A stretch of 64,000 nucleotides of DNA from Ophiocordyceps camponoti-saundersi (nom. inval.). Its lineage: Eukaryota > Ascomycota > Sordariomycetes > Hypocreales > Ophiocordycipitaceae. The notes beneath the pieces were generated by a model. It saw only the letters and a list, made by a program, of their open reading frames with translations, had not been told where the DNA came from and did no database searches. The stretch's first letter is position 1. Each line of letters starts with the position of its first letter. Location: positions 47,658 to 111,657 of the forward strand of contig PDHQ01000106.1 of NCBI GenBank assembly GCA_003339415.1. The letters are read 5' to 3'. The position numbers and the translations under genes are program-made. Positions 12,600 through 25,200 of the stretch are shown piece by piece.

Positions 12600-14150
12600 A
12601 CTTTATTTATAAAAAGTCCCTTACTTAAATCTTTATTTTTAATATTATTAAAATTACTAACTAAACTAACGCTACCCTTAACCGCTTTTATAATAAACTA
12701 TAATAAGTTATTTAGAATATTATACCTTTTTATATTTTAATACCTAAAAAGAAGTAAACTTAGTTTACCTTAATAGTTGCCCGCGCTACTAAGAATACTA
12801 AATAAGCTAAGTGCTGCTATTATAATTCTCTATCTAAATATAATTACTTATAATTATAAGGATTTACTTATAATTAGAAAAAAGTAGTTACTTAGTCTTA
12901 CTAAGCTAATTAGCGTTTTTTATATATTTTATTAATAATAATTTTAGATAGTTTTAATATATAAAGCGCTAAGCGTAGCTTTATAATAAATTATTAGCTA
13001 AGCTTATTTACCTCTTAGCTTTATAAGACTTTAGTAAGGGCGAGGCTATATCTTTTACGGATAAAGCTTATATCTTAATATATAAGTTTTTTCCTCTTAT
13101 TTTTAATCTCCTTCTTATAGATAATAAAATACTTAAACTTAGCTTACTTATAAAATAATATATTACCGCGGAAGATATTTAAACTACTTTTTATATTATA
13201 TTATTATAAGAAGTAACTAAAATAAACTAGATCTTAACTAGCTATCTTAAAATATATTACCTAGTTTTTTATATATAATTTACTAGTATTTTTTAAACTT
13301 ACTTTTAAATTAGCTATTTTTAAGTTAACTCTATATTATTATTATAATTATATTTTATTAATAAGGTAAGAAGCTAGAAATATACTAGTAAGCTAGTAGT
13401 TATAAGCTTATTTTCTTTTTATATTACCTTAGTAAAATACTTAAGTTTATTATAAATAAGCGGCTATCTAACGCTACTAAACTATACTTACTCCTCTCTA
13501 ATAGCTAGATAAGTAATAGATAGAATAAGTTAATAAAACTAGCTATCCTTATACTTATAAAGCTTATTTAAGCTATCTAAGCTAGGAAAAAAGTTACCTT
13601 TTTCTTATAATTTAATATAAAGGGAGCCTTTAATATTATTTACTATAATAAGCTATTTAATAAACTTATATATATAAGGCACTTTACTTAGATTTAAACT
13701 TTCTTATAAAGCTATCTTAGTTATTACTCTTTATATTTATATTTTAATAAATAAACCTTAATACTTTTCCTAGTTTAGATTAGAGTATTATAAGGCTCCC
13801 CGCTCTTTATTATACTTTTTATCCTTTATATAAAAGCTATTTTACTAATAGCTAAAATATAAACTTAAGCTAAAAGTTATTAAGTTTACTAATAATATAA
13901 ACCTTTTTAGCGTTAAACTAAATAGTATTATAATTATAAAATATTTTTAATTTTTATAGCGTATTTTATAAGAAATAAGCTTAGGATTATAATATAGCTT
14001 TTAAATTAAATAAAAGTAAACTAATATATTTTTCTAAAAAATATTACTTAGAATAATATATAGTTAAGCTAAGTATATATAAAATCTATTTTATTTTTAA
14101 AACGCGCTTACTTAGTATTTAAGTTTATAAATAATTATATTAAAAAGTAT
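12600..14150 (+). pseudogene. non-LTR reverse transcriptase remnant
   Basis: At 13785-13805 the frame reads VL-stop-GSPL, which is VLQGSPL once the RIP change CAA to TAA is recognised. This is the G(V/I)(P/L)QGSPLSP block diagnostic of LINE reverse transcriptases, and it is followed by the expected hydrophobic ILFILYI run. About 30 codons later, at 13885-13896, FTNN stands where the catalytic F/YxDD box should be; both Asp codons read AAT. The two motifs are in different frames, so at least one indel lies between them. The spacing and order match Tad1-like fungal LINEs. Inactive. Confidence 0.6.
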
Positions 14151-15015
14151 ATATTTAAACTATATATAATAAACTCTTTAAATAAAACCTAACTCTTATA
14201 GCCTTAACTATATTTACTTAAAGTTATACCCTCCCTTAAGCTAAAAAGCTTTATATAAAAGTTATATAATTTTTAATATGTTACGCTTTTAATATCTTTT
14301 ATATAACTACTCCGAAAGCTAAGAACCCTTTAAGCTTTATTAAAATTATAAGCCCCGCCTAGTTATAATACTTATACACTGTTCTTAGCGCTTTTATAAT
14401 AACTTTAGTTTAGTACTTAAAAGCTAAGTCTTAGACCCCCCTAAGTAACTTTTATATAAATAAGGGAAAAGCTAACGCCTTTTACTAGCTTAAAAAGGGG
14501 GGTATACTAAATATAATTTAATACGCGTTTAGTAAAACTAAGTCCCCGCTCTAAGAAGAACTAAGGCAGATAATAGTATAAGCTTATACTTTATATAAAA
14601 CCTTTAATTAGAAGACTACCTAGCGCCTCCTTTATAAAAACTAAGCTTACTAAAAAAATAATAAAAGGATAGCCTTAAATAAGCCCGCTCTAAGTTTACC
14701 CTTTTCCTAGCTAATTTCCCCCTACGCTTAAACTAGCTTATAGTTATTATAATATATTATAACTTTTTAAAATATATTAGTATTATAATTACCTAGCTAT
14801 ATATAAGTAAGATTAAGCTATAAGAGTTTCTTTTTTACGCTAAGTTTTAAATATAGTTACCTTAAACTATTAATATAATACTAAGCTATAAAATATATAT
14901 TATCTTCTCTTATAATACTCTAATTTTATTATTTAAAAAAATAAACTAATATAATATTTTTATTTTAAATCCTCTTTATATTTTAAGCTTAATAATTATA
15001 CTTTTACTCTTATTA

Positions 15016-15037
15016 CTATAATAATAATAATAATAAT
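15016..15037. repeat. (TAA)n tract at the LINE end / R2 unit 1 start
   Basis: An uninterrupted TAA run followed by TTATACGCTAATATAC. The same arrangement recurs at 17614-17630, 18622-18640 and 19496-19512 before each R2 unit, so the simple repeat is part of the unit boundary rather than a chance microsatellite. Confidence 0.7.
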
Positions 15038-15040
15038 TTA

Positions 15041-16890
15041 TACGCTAATATACTTTATATAGCTTAAAATTATCTTATATATATTCTAAGAGGGGGAAAA
15101 ATTAAAAAACTTAAAGTAAAACCCTCCTTTTAATATTACCTTAGCTTTAAGTTAGACCTTATCCGTACTTAATACTTTATATATTTAATAAGTTAGGTAT
15201 TAACTAATAATTTAAATGCTAATATTTCCCCTAAAGCGAACTCCGCGGTAGTAAGAGTACGTATAAACCGGGTCTAGTACGGAATTTATATAGCTTACTT
15301 ATCCTCCTAGCTATTATTATCGCTATAAACTAAATCCCCGTATTTAATTAAAATAGCTTTAATAATCTAATTTATTAAGGCTTTATTAATATAACTTAAG
15401 TATATATAAAGGTTTTATTATTTTATAATAAACTTTATAATAGCTAATTCCGAGAAATAGCTAAATTATTATAGTAAAGCTATAAATAAATAAAAAGTTA
15501 AGGTTAGAGGAGGGGGTACTATTATATTCGCTTTTTAGCGTTTCCGCCCTAGCTATTATTAATTTCTAGTTAGCGCTAAAAGGGGAGGAGGGGCGGTATA
15601 TATAAAGCTTTAGTTTATAAACTTTTAAGGTTAGGTAATATATATATTTTTCGCCTAATCTTATATTACTTTTATTTTAAGGTAAAGTTAACTTTATTTA
15701 AAGTAAAACTTTTAATAAAAAAGGAAATAGTATAATTTTTTCCTATAAGCTATAAGGTAGGTAAACTTACTTTTTATATATAAAGTAATAAAATACTTAT
15801 TATATTATAGCTTTATTATATAATATTTAGCGATATATCTAAGTTAGTAATATTTAAAATATTATTAAAGTGAAACTTTTAATATATATAATTTAATATT
15901 AATAATCTTTACTTATATTATTATACTTTTATTATAAATTTAGTTTATATTTATTATATTATTAATAATAACTATTAAGGAACTTTACTAAGTTTTAGAA
16001 TAATATTCTTTTATATATAATTATATTAGTTAAACTTTATTCGATAACTTAATCTTTTTTTAAAAAGCTTCCTTACTACTTTATTATAAGGCTTACGCTA
16101 ATACCTTTTTTATAATAAAAATATAATCTTTATTAATTAAGTATACCTTTTCTCTAAAAATAGCACGGAGCTATTTTAAATTAGACTAAAGCTTATAAAT
16201 AATATCTTAGAATATTACCTTAATATCGCTACTAAGTAATTTCCTTATTATAAAAGCTTATCTTTACTTATAAAGTTTATAGTTAATATTTATTATAATC
16301 GCTTCAAAGCTTTAAACTTAAAGTAAAATAGCTATAAAATTAAAAAAAATTATAAGCTATCGCTTATATTACTTAGAAACTTATTTTTTAATAGTTTTTT
16401 TAGCGCTTTAGCTATAACTATAGCTTATATTAGAAGAGTTCCGCTCCCCTTAAAGCTATAGAAAAGAGAGGAAACCGCGGCTATAATAGCTAAGAAGATA
16501 TTATTAACTAATAAAATTAAAATAGAAGGGGCACCTCCCTAAACCCTCTTAGACTCCGCTACTTATTTAATAATTACTTATATAAAGATAAAAATATCTC
16601 TTAAAATAATCTTACTAATATTTACTTTAGCTTCTAATAAGGTAATAAATATAATAAACTTTTAAGTTTAAGATTATTATAATTTGGAGTAAAGTTATAT
16701 TTTAAGTAAAACATTTTCGTAGTTATAATTAATTTATATAGTATTACCTTTCCCCTTAAAGTTACTTTAAGCGCGGCTAGCTATCGCTATAAAGTAATAA
16801 AGGGAGCGGAGTCTGCTTATAATATAAAAATAAGAGCTCTATATCCGCGTTATTATAAGCGTAGAATTCGTAAAATATATAAAAGTTAAA
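15041..16890. repeat. R2 repeat unit 1, full length (about 1.84 kb)
   Basis: The first and least decayed copy of a 1.84-kb repeat present five times in this window. It begins TACGCTAATATACT after a (TAA)n run and ends in ATAAAATATATAAAAG. GC-bearing landmarks are a purine block AAGAGGGGGAAA near the start, a GGAGGGGG / GGGGAGGAGGGGCGG pair at about +470 and +540, and AAGGGGCACCTCCC near +1490. No frame could be assigned to a known protein. It could be a degraded retroelement part or a tandem repeat; terminal inverted repeats were not seen. Confidence 0.7.
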
Positions 16891-17517
16891 CTACTCTTAT
16901 TATTATAAAATAAATATTATATTATATTAACTTTTATTAATTTAACCTTATTAAAACTTTATATATATCCCTGCTAAACTTATTATAAGCTTAAAACTTA
17001 TTATACTCTTACTTATTAAACTTTTTTATTATTATATAACTTATAAATATTTAACCCTTTTTACTTTATTTAATTACTTTTATCTTTTACTTTACTTTTA
17101 CTTAAGCCTTTTACCTTACCTGCTTAAATTTCGCTGCTAATTTTATCTAAATCTTCTAACTATAATACTCGCTCCCTTAATATAGCTTAGGTAATAAGAT
17201 AAGACCGGCCTCGGGTTATTAGCGGACTTTAAGTAAATAATAGTTTAAACCCCGTAGATACTCCTAATATAGTAAGCGAGGCCGCTACCGCGCTAGCCTT
17301 TATTATTTTTTCTTTTAATATATTAAAAGTCTTTAAACTTATAAATCTAAAAGACTTTAATAAACTTAATAAAAATCTATAGCTAGTATTTATACTTTTA
17401 TAGCGTTAGTTTAAACTACTAGTAAACTTAACTAAATAAATATATTTATAATTATAAATATAAGCTTATAAAACTTTTCTCCTATCGCTTAAGCGCGGCT
17501 AGCCTAATAACCCCTAA
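16891..17517 (+). pseudogene. short GC-retaining coding remnant of unknown origin
   Basis: Unlike the flanking R2 units, 17100-17330 keeps GC-rich codons. A plus-strand frame runs from about 17155 to 17470 with few stops, all TAA/TAG, reading segments such as NPVDTPNIVSEAATALAF. A pyrimidine-rich stretch (about 17030-17110) precedes it, as at fungal promoters or 5' leaders. It may be the N-terminal end of a gag or ORF1 protein, or a host gene fragment. I do not recognise it. Confidence 0.35.
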
Positions 17518-17613
17518 GTAATATATACGTATATATATAATTTACTAATAAGTATATATACTAAGCTAGCTACTAAATATAATATATAAAAAAAGGAAAT
17601 AAGCTAGCTACTA
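17518..17613 (+). repeat. stranded 3' end of an F-family element
   Basis: About 95 bp closely similar to 63118-63210, the sequence at the polypurine tract / 3' LTR junction of element F. It has the same ATATATAATTTACTAATAAG block, a purine-rich AAAAAAAGGAAATAAG tract, then the GCTA start of the LTR. It breaks off into a (TAA)n run and R2 unit 2, so only the junction of a second F-family copy survives. Confidence 0.55.
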
Positions 17614-17630
17614 ATTATAATAATAATATT

Positions 17631-18620
17631 TATATACTAATATACTTTATATAGCTTAGAACTAACTTATATATATTTTAAAAGGGGGAAAAAACCGGAG
17701 AGCTTAGAGTAAAACCCTCCCCTTAAGCGTTACCTTAGGTTTAAGTTAGACCCCGCCTATACCTAATATTTTATATATTTAATAAGTTAAGTATTAACTA
17801 GTAATTTAGAAGCTTATATTTCCCTTAAAGTAGACTTTATAATAATAAGAGTATACGTAAACTAAGTTTAGTATAGAGTTTATATAGCTTACTTATCCTC
17901 TTAGCTATTATTATTATTATAAATTAAATCTTTATATTTAATTAAAATAGCTTTAATAATTTAATTAATTAAAGCTTTATTAGCGTAGCTTAAGTATATA
18001 TAAAAGTTTTACTATCTTATAATAAACTTTATAATAGCTAATTTTAAAAAATAGCTAAATTATTATAATAAAGCTATAAATAAATATAAAATTAAAGTTA
18101 GAGGAGGAGGTATTATTATATTCGCTTTTTAGCATTTCCGCTTTAGCTATTATTAATCTTTAGTTAATACTAAAAGGGGAGGAGGGGCGGTATATATAGA
18201 GTTTTAATTTATAAACTTTTAAAATTAAGTAATATATATATTTTTCGCTTAGTTTTATACCGATTTTATTTTAAAATAAAGTTAACTTTACTTAAGGTTA
18301 AACTTTTAATAAAAAAAGTAATAATATAGTTTTTTCCTATAAGCTATAAAGTAAGTAAACTCTCTTTTTATATATAAAATAATAAAATATTTATTATATT
18401 ATAGCTTTATTATATAATATTTAATAATATATTTAAGTTAATAATATTTAAAATATTATTAAAGTTAAACTTTTAATTTATATAATTTAATATTAAAAAT
18501 CTTTACTTATATTATTATACTTTTATAAGAAACTTAGTTTATATTTATTATATTAATAATAATAATTATTAAGAAACTCTATTAAATTTTAAAATAATAT
18601 TTTTTTATATATAGTTATAA
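17631..18620. repeat. R2 repeat unit 2, partial
   Basis: About 1.0 kb aligned to the first 1.0 kb of unit 1, in the same orientation. It shows the same GC landmarks (GGAGGAGG and GGGGAGGAGGGGCGG), and many C-to-T and G-to-A differences, so it is more heavily RIPped than unit 1. It stops just after the TTTTTATATATAG block and passes into (TAA)n and unit 3. Confidence 0.7.
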
Positions 18621-18640
18621 TATTAATAATAATAATAATT

Positions 18641-19495
18641 TATATACTAGTATACCTTATATAGCTTAGAACTATCTTATATATATTCTAAAAGGGGGAA
18701 AAACTAGAGAACTTAAAGTAAAACCCTCCCCTTAAGTATTACCTTAGCTTTAAGTTAAACCTTGCCTATACTTAATATTTTATATATTTATTAAGTTAAG
18801 TATTAACTAATAATTTAAAAGCTAATATTTCCCCTAAAGTAGACTTTATAGTAATAAGAGTATATATAAACTAAGTTTAGTATAAAGTTTATATAGCTTA
18901 CTTATCCTCTTAGCTATTATTATTATTATAAACTAAATCCTTATATTTAATTAAAATAGCTTTAATAATCTAATTTATAAAGGCCTTATTAGTATAGTTT
19001 AAAAATATATAAAAATTTTACTATCTTATAATAAACCCTATAATAGCTAATTTTAAAAGATAGCTAAATTATTATAGTAAAATTATAAATAAATATAAAG
19101 TTAGAGTTAGAGGAGGGGGTATTATTATATTTACTTTTTAGCGTTTTTACCTTAGCTATTACTAATTTTTAGTTAGCGCTAAAAAGGGAGGAGGGGTAAT
19201 ATATATAAAATTTTAATTTATAAACTATTAAAATTAAGTAATATATATATTCTTCGCTTAGTCTTATATTACTCTTATCTTAAGGTAAAGTTAGCTTTAC
19301 TTAAAGGAAAACTTTTAATAAAAAAATAATAATATAGTTTTTTCCTATAAGCTATAAAATAAATAAACTTACTTTTTATATATAAAATAATAAAATATTT
19401 ATTATATTATAGCTTTATTATATAATATTTAATAATATATTTAAGTTAGTAATACTTAAAATATTATTAAAGTTAAAGTTTTAATATATATAGTT
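18641..19495. repeat. R2 repeat unit 3, partial
   Basis: About 0.86 kb matching the start of unit 1 and ending at the TTAATATATATAG block, earlier than unit 2. The shared left end and different right ends resemble 5'-truncated non-LTR retrotransposon copies read on the minus strand (common tailed 3' end, variable 5' end). Unequal exchange in a tandem array would also explain it. Confidence 0.7.
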
Positions 19496-19512
19496 TATAA
19501 TAATAATAATAA

Positions 19513-20202
19513 TTTATACGCTAATATACCTTATATAGCTTAAAACTATCCTATATATATTCTAAAAGGAGGAAAAACTAAAAAACTTAAAGTAAAACCC
19601 TCCTTTTAAGTATTACTTTAGCTTTAAGTTAAACCTTACCTATACCTAGTACTTTATATATTTAATAAGTTAGGTATTAACTAATAATTTAGAAGCTAAT
19701 ATTTCCCCTAAAGCGGACTCCGCGGTAATAAGAGTACGCGTAAATTAAGTCCTATACGGAGTCTATATAGCTTACTTATCCTTTTAGCTATTATTATTAT
19801 TATAAACTAAATTCCTATATTTAATTAAGGTAGCTTTAATAATCTAATTTATTAAGGCCTTATTAGTATAGCTTAGGAATATATAAAAGTTTTATTATCT
19901 TATAATAAACCTTATAATAGCTAGTTTTAAAAGATAGTTAAATTATTATAGTAAAGCTATAAATAAATATAAAGTTAGAGTTAAAGGAGAAGGTATTATT
20001 ATATTCGCTTTTTAGCATTTTTACCTTAGCTATTATTAGTTTCTAGTTAGCGCTAGAGGGGGAGGAGGAGGGGTAATATATATAAAGTTCTAGTTTATAA
20101 ACTTCTAAAATTAAGTAATATATATATTCTTCGCCTAATCCTATATTACTCTTATCTTAAGGTAAAGTTAACTTTACTTAAAATAAGATTTTCGATAAAA
20201 AG
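19513..20202. repeat. R2 repeat unit 4, left part
   Basis: The first 0.69 kb of a full-length unit that is interrupted by element A at AAAAG (20198-20202). The remainder resumes at 27487 with the duplicated AAAAG. Joined, the two parts give about 1.84 kb, the same as unit 1, which independently confirms the insertion boundaries of A. Confidence 0.8.
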
Positions 20203-20503
20203 TATTAAGTAGTTTTTACACGTACGTATAAGTAAGAGAAAGTAAAGGTAACCTATATTAAGTATAATTAGAGATAGATACCTTTCCTTTATCGTACGAG
20301 GAAGAGCGGCTATATAGCTAGATAATACTCTACTTCTATACCCTCCTTCTTCTTATCTAAGCTACCTCCTACCTCCTAAGTCGTACGAGGTACGACTTAG
20401 GTAGTAATATATATTTTATTAGAGGCTTCCCTATATCCGTGCTATCCTTTATATATATATCGTATATTAGATATAAAGGGGTATAGAGAGATAATATCTA
20501 ATA
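20203..20503 (+). repeat. left 301-bp terminal direct repeat of A
   Basis: 301 bp, matched over its full length at 27186-27486 and in C and D (inverted). It contains a perfect 12-bp inverted repeat at 20375-20401 and two TCGTACGA palindromes (20292-20299 and 20381-20388). The sequence just inside is CTTAACTTTTTTCTTTTT, which on the minus strand is a polypurine tract touching the repeat. Confidence 0.85.
20375..20401. other. 12-bp perfect inverted repeat (hairpin) in the terminal repeat
   Basis: Arms CCTAAGTCGTAC and GTACGACTTAGG are separated by GAG. The same hairpin is intact at the right end (near 27358-27384). It is recognisable but weakened by transitions in the C and D repeats (about 36951-36977 and 55137-55163). 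Because it occurs in all copies it was probably a functional structure of the ancestral element, such as an RNA stem or protein site. Confidence 0.6.
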
Positions 20504-20844
20504 CTTAACTTTTTTCTTTTTATAAAGAAATATATTAAATAAAAAGGTATCGTACGAAGAAAAAAAACTCCGTTTTTCTAAAAAGTAGATATTTCTAAAG
20601 AAAAATAATTATACGATATTAAATAAGTATATAATCGAAAAATTCTATAAAGGTAAATAACGCCTATAATATTATAATAAAAAGAGATAAAGAAAATAAG
20701 CTACTAGCTAAAAAATAAAAGTTAGGTTATTATATAATCCGATCCGTAATATATTTTTATAAAGTTTTACTATAAAGGTCTCTTATAATCGTAATATTAA
20801 GAAAAATAAGTAGAAAACCGACTTTCTATAACCTTATACTAAAA

Positions 20845-20995
20845 ATACTAAAAATACTAAAAAATATTACGAAAAATAGGAATTAAAAATCGGATTCTGC
20901 CGCCTTTTACCGCCTTTAAAAGGGTATAAAAACCCCTCCTTACTCCCTCTCTCTCCCTCTCTTTTTCTCTTCCCTTCTTTTTTTTTCTTTTTTAA
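20845..20995 (+). promoter_or_regulatory. internal promoter of A: TATA box and pyrimidine tract
   Basis: TATAAAA lies at 20925-20931 after a GC-retaining CCGCCTTTTACCGCC block. A long C/T-only tract to about 20990 follows, the usual arrangement of a fungal core promoter and 5' leader. Copies C (TATA near 51016-51022) and D (near 61617-61623) have the same layout in inverted orientation. Its location inside the element, not in the terminal repeat, and its direction both agree with the giant plus-strand frame downstream. Confidence 0.5.
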
Positions 20996-20999
20996 GCTA

Positions 21000-22261
21000 A
21001 TTAATAAAGATAACGATAATAACTAGAAAGATTTTTAATAAAGATTAATAAATTATACGATATACTTAAGTTATTTTTATTAATAGTTATTAGTTATATA
21101 ATATACCTCCTTATCCTAATAGTATTATAGCTTATTAACTTAAGTTTTACTAAGTTTATATACCTTATAATAAGAAAAATAACCGGCGCTTTATATAATA
21201 GATATCCTTAAATATAAGAAAGAAAAGTTTAGCTATTATATAATAATAATATTAATAGGAGAGTAATAAGTAAAAATTTAACTAATAGCTATACCGTTAT
21301 CTAATATCTTTATCCGCCTTAATAATACTTAGAATCTTAAGTATATCGAAGCTATTATTATCTAACGCTTAAGTTATTTTCTAGCGGTCTTTCTTATAAG
21401 TTATAGCGGGGTAATAGTAAAACTATATTATATTTACGCTAGAAATCCTTACCCTTTTAATATATATCGGATAAATAATAATAAAGCTTATATTACTTAT
21501 ATATAGCAGTCCTATATAATAAGATACTTTTTTATATAATAGGGTTAAGCGTCGTAGACTCCTAAGCTAATATTTTATATTTTAGTAACTACTCCTATTA
21601 AGTTACCTAATAGCTAGCGGCGGGGATAAGTAATAGTAATATTAAGCGAAGCGCCTCCTAACGCGGAGAAATATATTATTATCTTAGATAATAAGTAGTA
21701 AAGGGCGGGGGTAGAAAAGAAGTAATAATAAGGTTAGATAATAAAGAAAAAGGAAAAGAAAAAAAATTAAGCGTTTAGAACTTATAGCTTTACTTTAAAA
21801 TTAAGCGTAAGGGTTAGACGATACTTAAAAAGAATTAATAGTAATTTTCGTATAAAAATAATAAAAAAAAATATAAAAATATAAAAAAAATAAGAAGGTA
21901 AGGATAAAAGGTTAGATAAAGTAAAGATATAAGAAAGAAAAAAGTATAAGTCTTATATAACTTAGATAGGTTATTAGATAGTAGCTTTAATTCGTAACTT
22001 ATAAGAATTTATAAAAATAAAAGTTAATAAGGCTAAGTTAGGGCTATCTTTAGTATAGGCGTTAGCTAGGTTATTTTTACTATTAATTTATTATATTTCT
22101 AAAATTTCCTTACGCTTATATAACTTATAAATAGCTATAATATTAATTATTAACCGTTTTTCTATTATTAAGCTAAGCTATACTAGGTAGTTATATAACG
22201 AATATAAGTTTATATAAAAAATAAGGGGGATCGGAGGCGTGCTTAGGGATTATACGATAGC
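21000..22261 (+). pseudogene. A: possible N-terminal part of the giant gene
   Basis: This lies between the promoter-like region and the well-supported frame. Open stretches exist on + but I could not follow one frame through. 21700-21960 is Lys/Arg-rich with many AAG/AAA codons and ex-Gln stops, suggesting a basic, possibly nuclear-targeting, segment or linker. Introns or indels may break the frame. Function unknown. Confidence 0.3.
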
Positions 22262-25200
22262 CTAAATAGTTAAGTAAAGGGCTAGGCTAATATTAACGCC
22301 GTTTACTATATTATAAAGTTCGCTTACTAAGATATTTAAAGTAACCTTTTTATATTTCGTAAAGGTTTAGTAAAAGATATTACCTTATATAACGAATAAG
22401 TTAAAAGACTAGTCTTCTTTACTAAGGATAATTAAGGTGCTAAGCTATAAGGTAAGGTCCTTATTATTCGTAAATAACCCGTCTATAAAAATAAATAGTT
22501 TCGTATAAAATAGGTTAAATAGAATAAACCGTAAACCGCGGGTAGTATTATTAATCTATTACTAAATATATTTATTAAAAGCTAAAATATTTTACGTAGA
22601 AGGATCGGTTACTTAAGTAGCTATTATAAGGTTATATAACGCTTTTAGTTAATAGGTAGAAATAATATATACTCTTTAGGCTCGCTAGCTAATAAAATCT
22701 TACGGGGTAGTAATAGTAGTTAGGTTAATAATATAAAGGCCTTTTACCTATTTTTTCTATATAAGAACGATATCGTACGATTTGCGCGTAATATAACTAC
22801 TATTAAAGTTAATAGATAAGCTATTAGTAAGGAATATTTTAAGTTTCGCACGAAGCTCTGCTTATTTTAACTTATTTTCCTTAAGTTTAGAGAATATATT
22901 AGATATAAAAGAAAATATATTATCCGTTTATAGGCCCGTTATTCTAAATAAGTTAGGGCTAGCTATAATAAGTAAAAGATATAAATTATACGATAAGGGC
23001 GTTATATAAAGGTTTATATAATAATAATTATAATATATCTTAAACTAGTATAATTTTAATTCTACTAGCTTATATAGCGGCTTTTTAATATATAAAAAAG
23101 TATAAAGTAAATATTAATCTTATAGTTTTTTAGGAAAATATATATATATTATATAACTTAAAGGATTAGTAAACTATATATACGCTTACGTAATATCTCG
23201 CAGTTCGCCTTAGTAGTTATATAACTTTATAAAGGTAAGTCTAAGGGTAAGAAAAAAGCGCTATAATATACGTAGAATTATAAGTAATTATATAAGAATT
23301 TCTTCTTTACTATTATTACTGTAGCCTTAAACGACTAGCTAGGATTTTTCATAAAGGCTATTATTTAAATTCTTTACCTTTTATATAAGATATATCTTAA
23401 AAATATATTTAGTAAGGTTTAAAAAAAAGTTATATCGGATAAAGGTAAAGACTTCTTATATAGAGAGGGTATTAATTTCCTTACGGTTAGAGGCCTCGAA
23501 TAATCGTTCTAAGGTAGTAATAATACCTTATTACTATAGTTATATAGTAAGTATATAGTTATCTTTTTCCTTTATAGTAACGAATATAGAGGGAAAAGCT
23601 TTATATAAGTCTTTATTATATAGGGGTATAATCGGGATTTTAAACTATACTTTTTTCTCTATAAGTATAATAGGAAGGGAGCGGAGATAGGGTTTAACCT
23701 ATATTATATAAAATCTAGTTAATCTTATAGGGAGTTTAAAGATAATATTCTAGCTATCGAAACTAGAAATATAGAAAAAACCTTACTATTTATCCTTTTT
23801 ACGCTAAATAAAAACTTCGCTTTAAAAAGGAAGCGATAAGATATCGTATAAGTTAGGTTTATTTTAGGTATAGAGAGCGCGTAAAATGTCCGCTTAAGCC
23901 TTAATTTATCGTACTTATTTTATAGCGCGCTAAATCGCTTAAGCTCTTATAGTAATATTAAGAGCTAAGGGCGAGTTATATAAAATATAGGAGTAAGCGC
24001 TAAAAATAAAAAATATTAAGATAAGACTATCTAATTTAGCTATATTATTAATAGCTTTAATAGTTATTTAAAAGATAATTATATTATTAATCTTAATATT
24101 AATTTCCTATTATAAGATATTATACGCTTACCTAAAAAGGGCGTATATATATTTAACCTTACTAATCGCCTAATACGCTTTAACGGGTATTTCCTTATAT
24201 ATAGTGCCGAGTAGTTTCGCGTTTATATAAAACTCTAAAAAGGAAAAATTAGTCCTAATATCGTAGGAGATAATATCTAGTAAGCCTTAATATATATAAA
24301 TCTAATACTTATATAAGGCGTTCTAAATATCTACCGCTAATATACTTTATATAAAGGCGGCTACTTAGAAAAATATAGCTTTATTAATAGCGTATAGGAC
24401 CGGCCTATTATAAAGGTAAAAAATATTAATAACTAGTAAGTAGTTAAAATCGTAGTTATCTTTAAGGGAGAATTTAAATTGCTAAGGTTTTAAGTTATAT
24501 AACTAATATTAATAGTATAAATATCGGATCGACTTAAGGGCTATAAGGGTTACGTCCGAAAAACTAGCCTTTTTTAGTAAGTTATAAAGCTATTATATAT
24601 AGGGGTAGCTAAAACGTTAGTAAAGCTACCGTAACTCTTATTCTATATAGTATAACGTAGATTCTTATTTAGAGATATTAAAAAATAAATATCCCTATTT
24701 CCTAATAATAGGGATTATTATACTATTATATTATACGATAATATTTTTTATATTATCGTAGAAAGCGTAAAAGCGGTCGGTATCTTTAAGGTAAAAGAGG
24801 AAAAGAGTGGAAATATCGAGGATATAATAGAGGACTTTGCTAAGTAAATTTCGTACGATAATAGTTCCGATTAGCTAAGTAAGTTCTAAGAAGCTAAAAT
24901 AGATTATATTCTTAGTTAAGGTCTAGTTAATAATTATATAAAAGTATTCCTAGATATAGGCTTCTATTTATAGTTTACCTATAGTTAAGATTTATATAGC
25001 TCCTATATCTTAAAGCTTACTTTAATACGTTATACGATATATATCGGAAAGGAGGAATTATTCCGCGGGAACCGATAAGGCTTTTAGTTAGTAGATATTA
25101 TCGCCTATAAGGCGGTATATATAAGCCGCTATAGTAAAAAATAAAACCGCGTTTTCGCTACTAATAATTTTTTTTTTAATATCGGAGTTTCTATTATATA

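Larger units (their letters stand above)
11050..15040 (+). mobile_element. LINE-like (Tad/I type) non-LTR retrotransposon remnant
   Basis: This is called from non-LTR reverse transcriptase motifs in 12600-14100 on the plus strand and from a (TAA)n tail at 15016-15037, the expected 3' end of such an element. The 5' boundary is unknown; the element may continue upstream of H, into about 3400-4127, if H inserted into it. 14400-14750 contains a GC-retaining, basic frame downstream of the RT that could be the C-terminal domain. 11050-12600 would be the ORF1/endonuclease part but shows no motif I can name. Confidence 0.5.

Noticed and set aside
15041..16890. R2 as a DNA transposon
   Set aside because: No terminal inverted repeats at the unit ends and no target duplications; unit ends are defined by (TAA)n on one side only.
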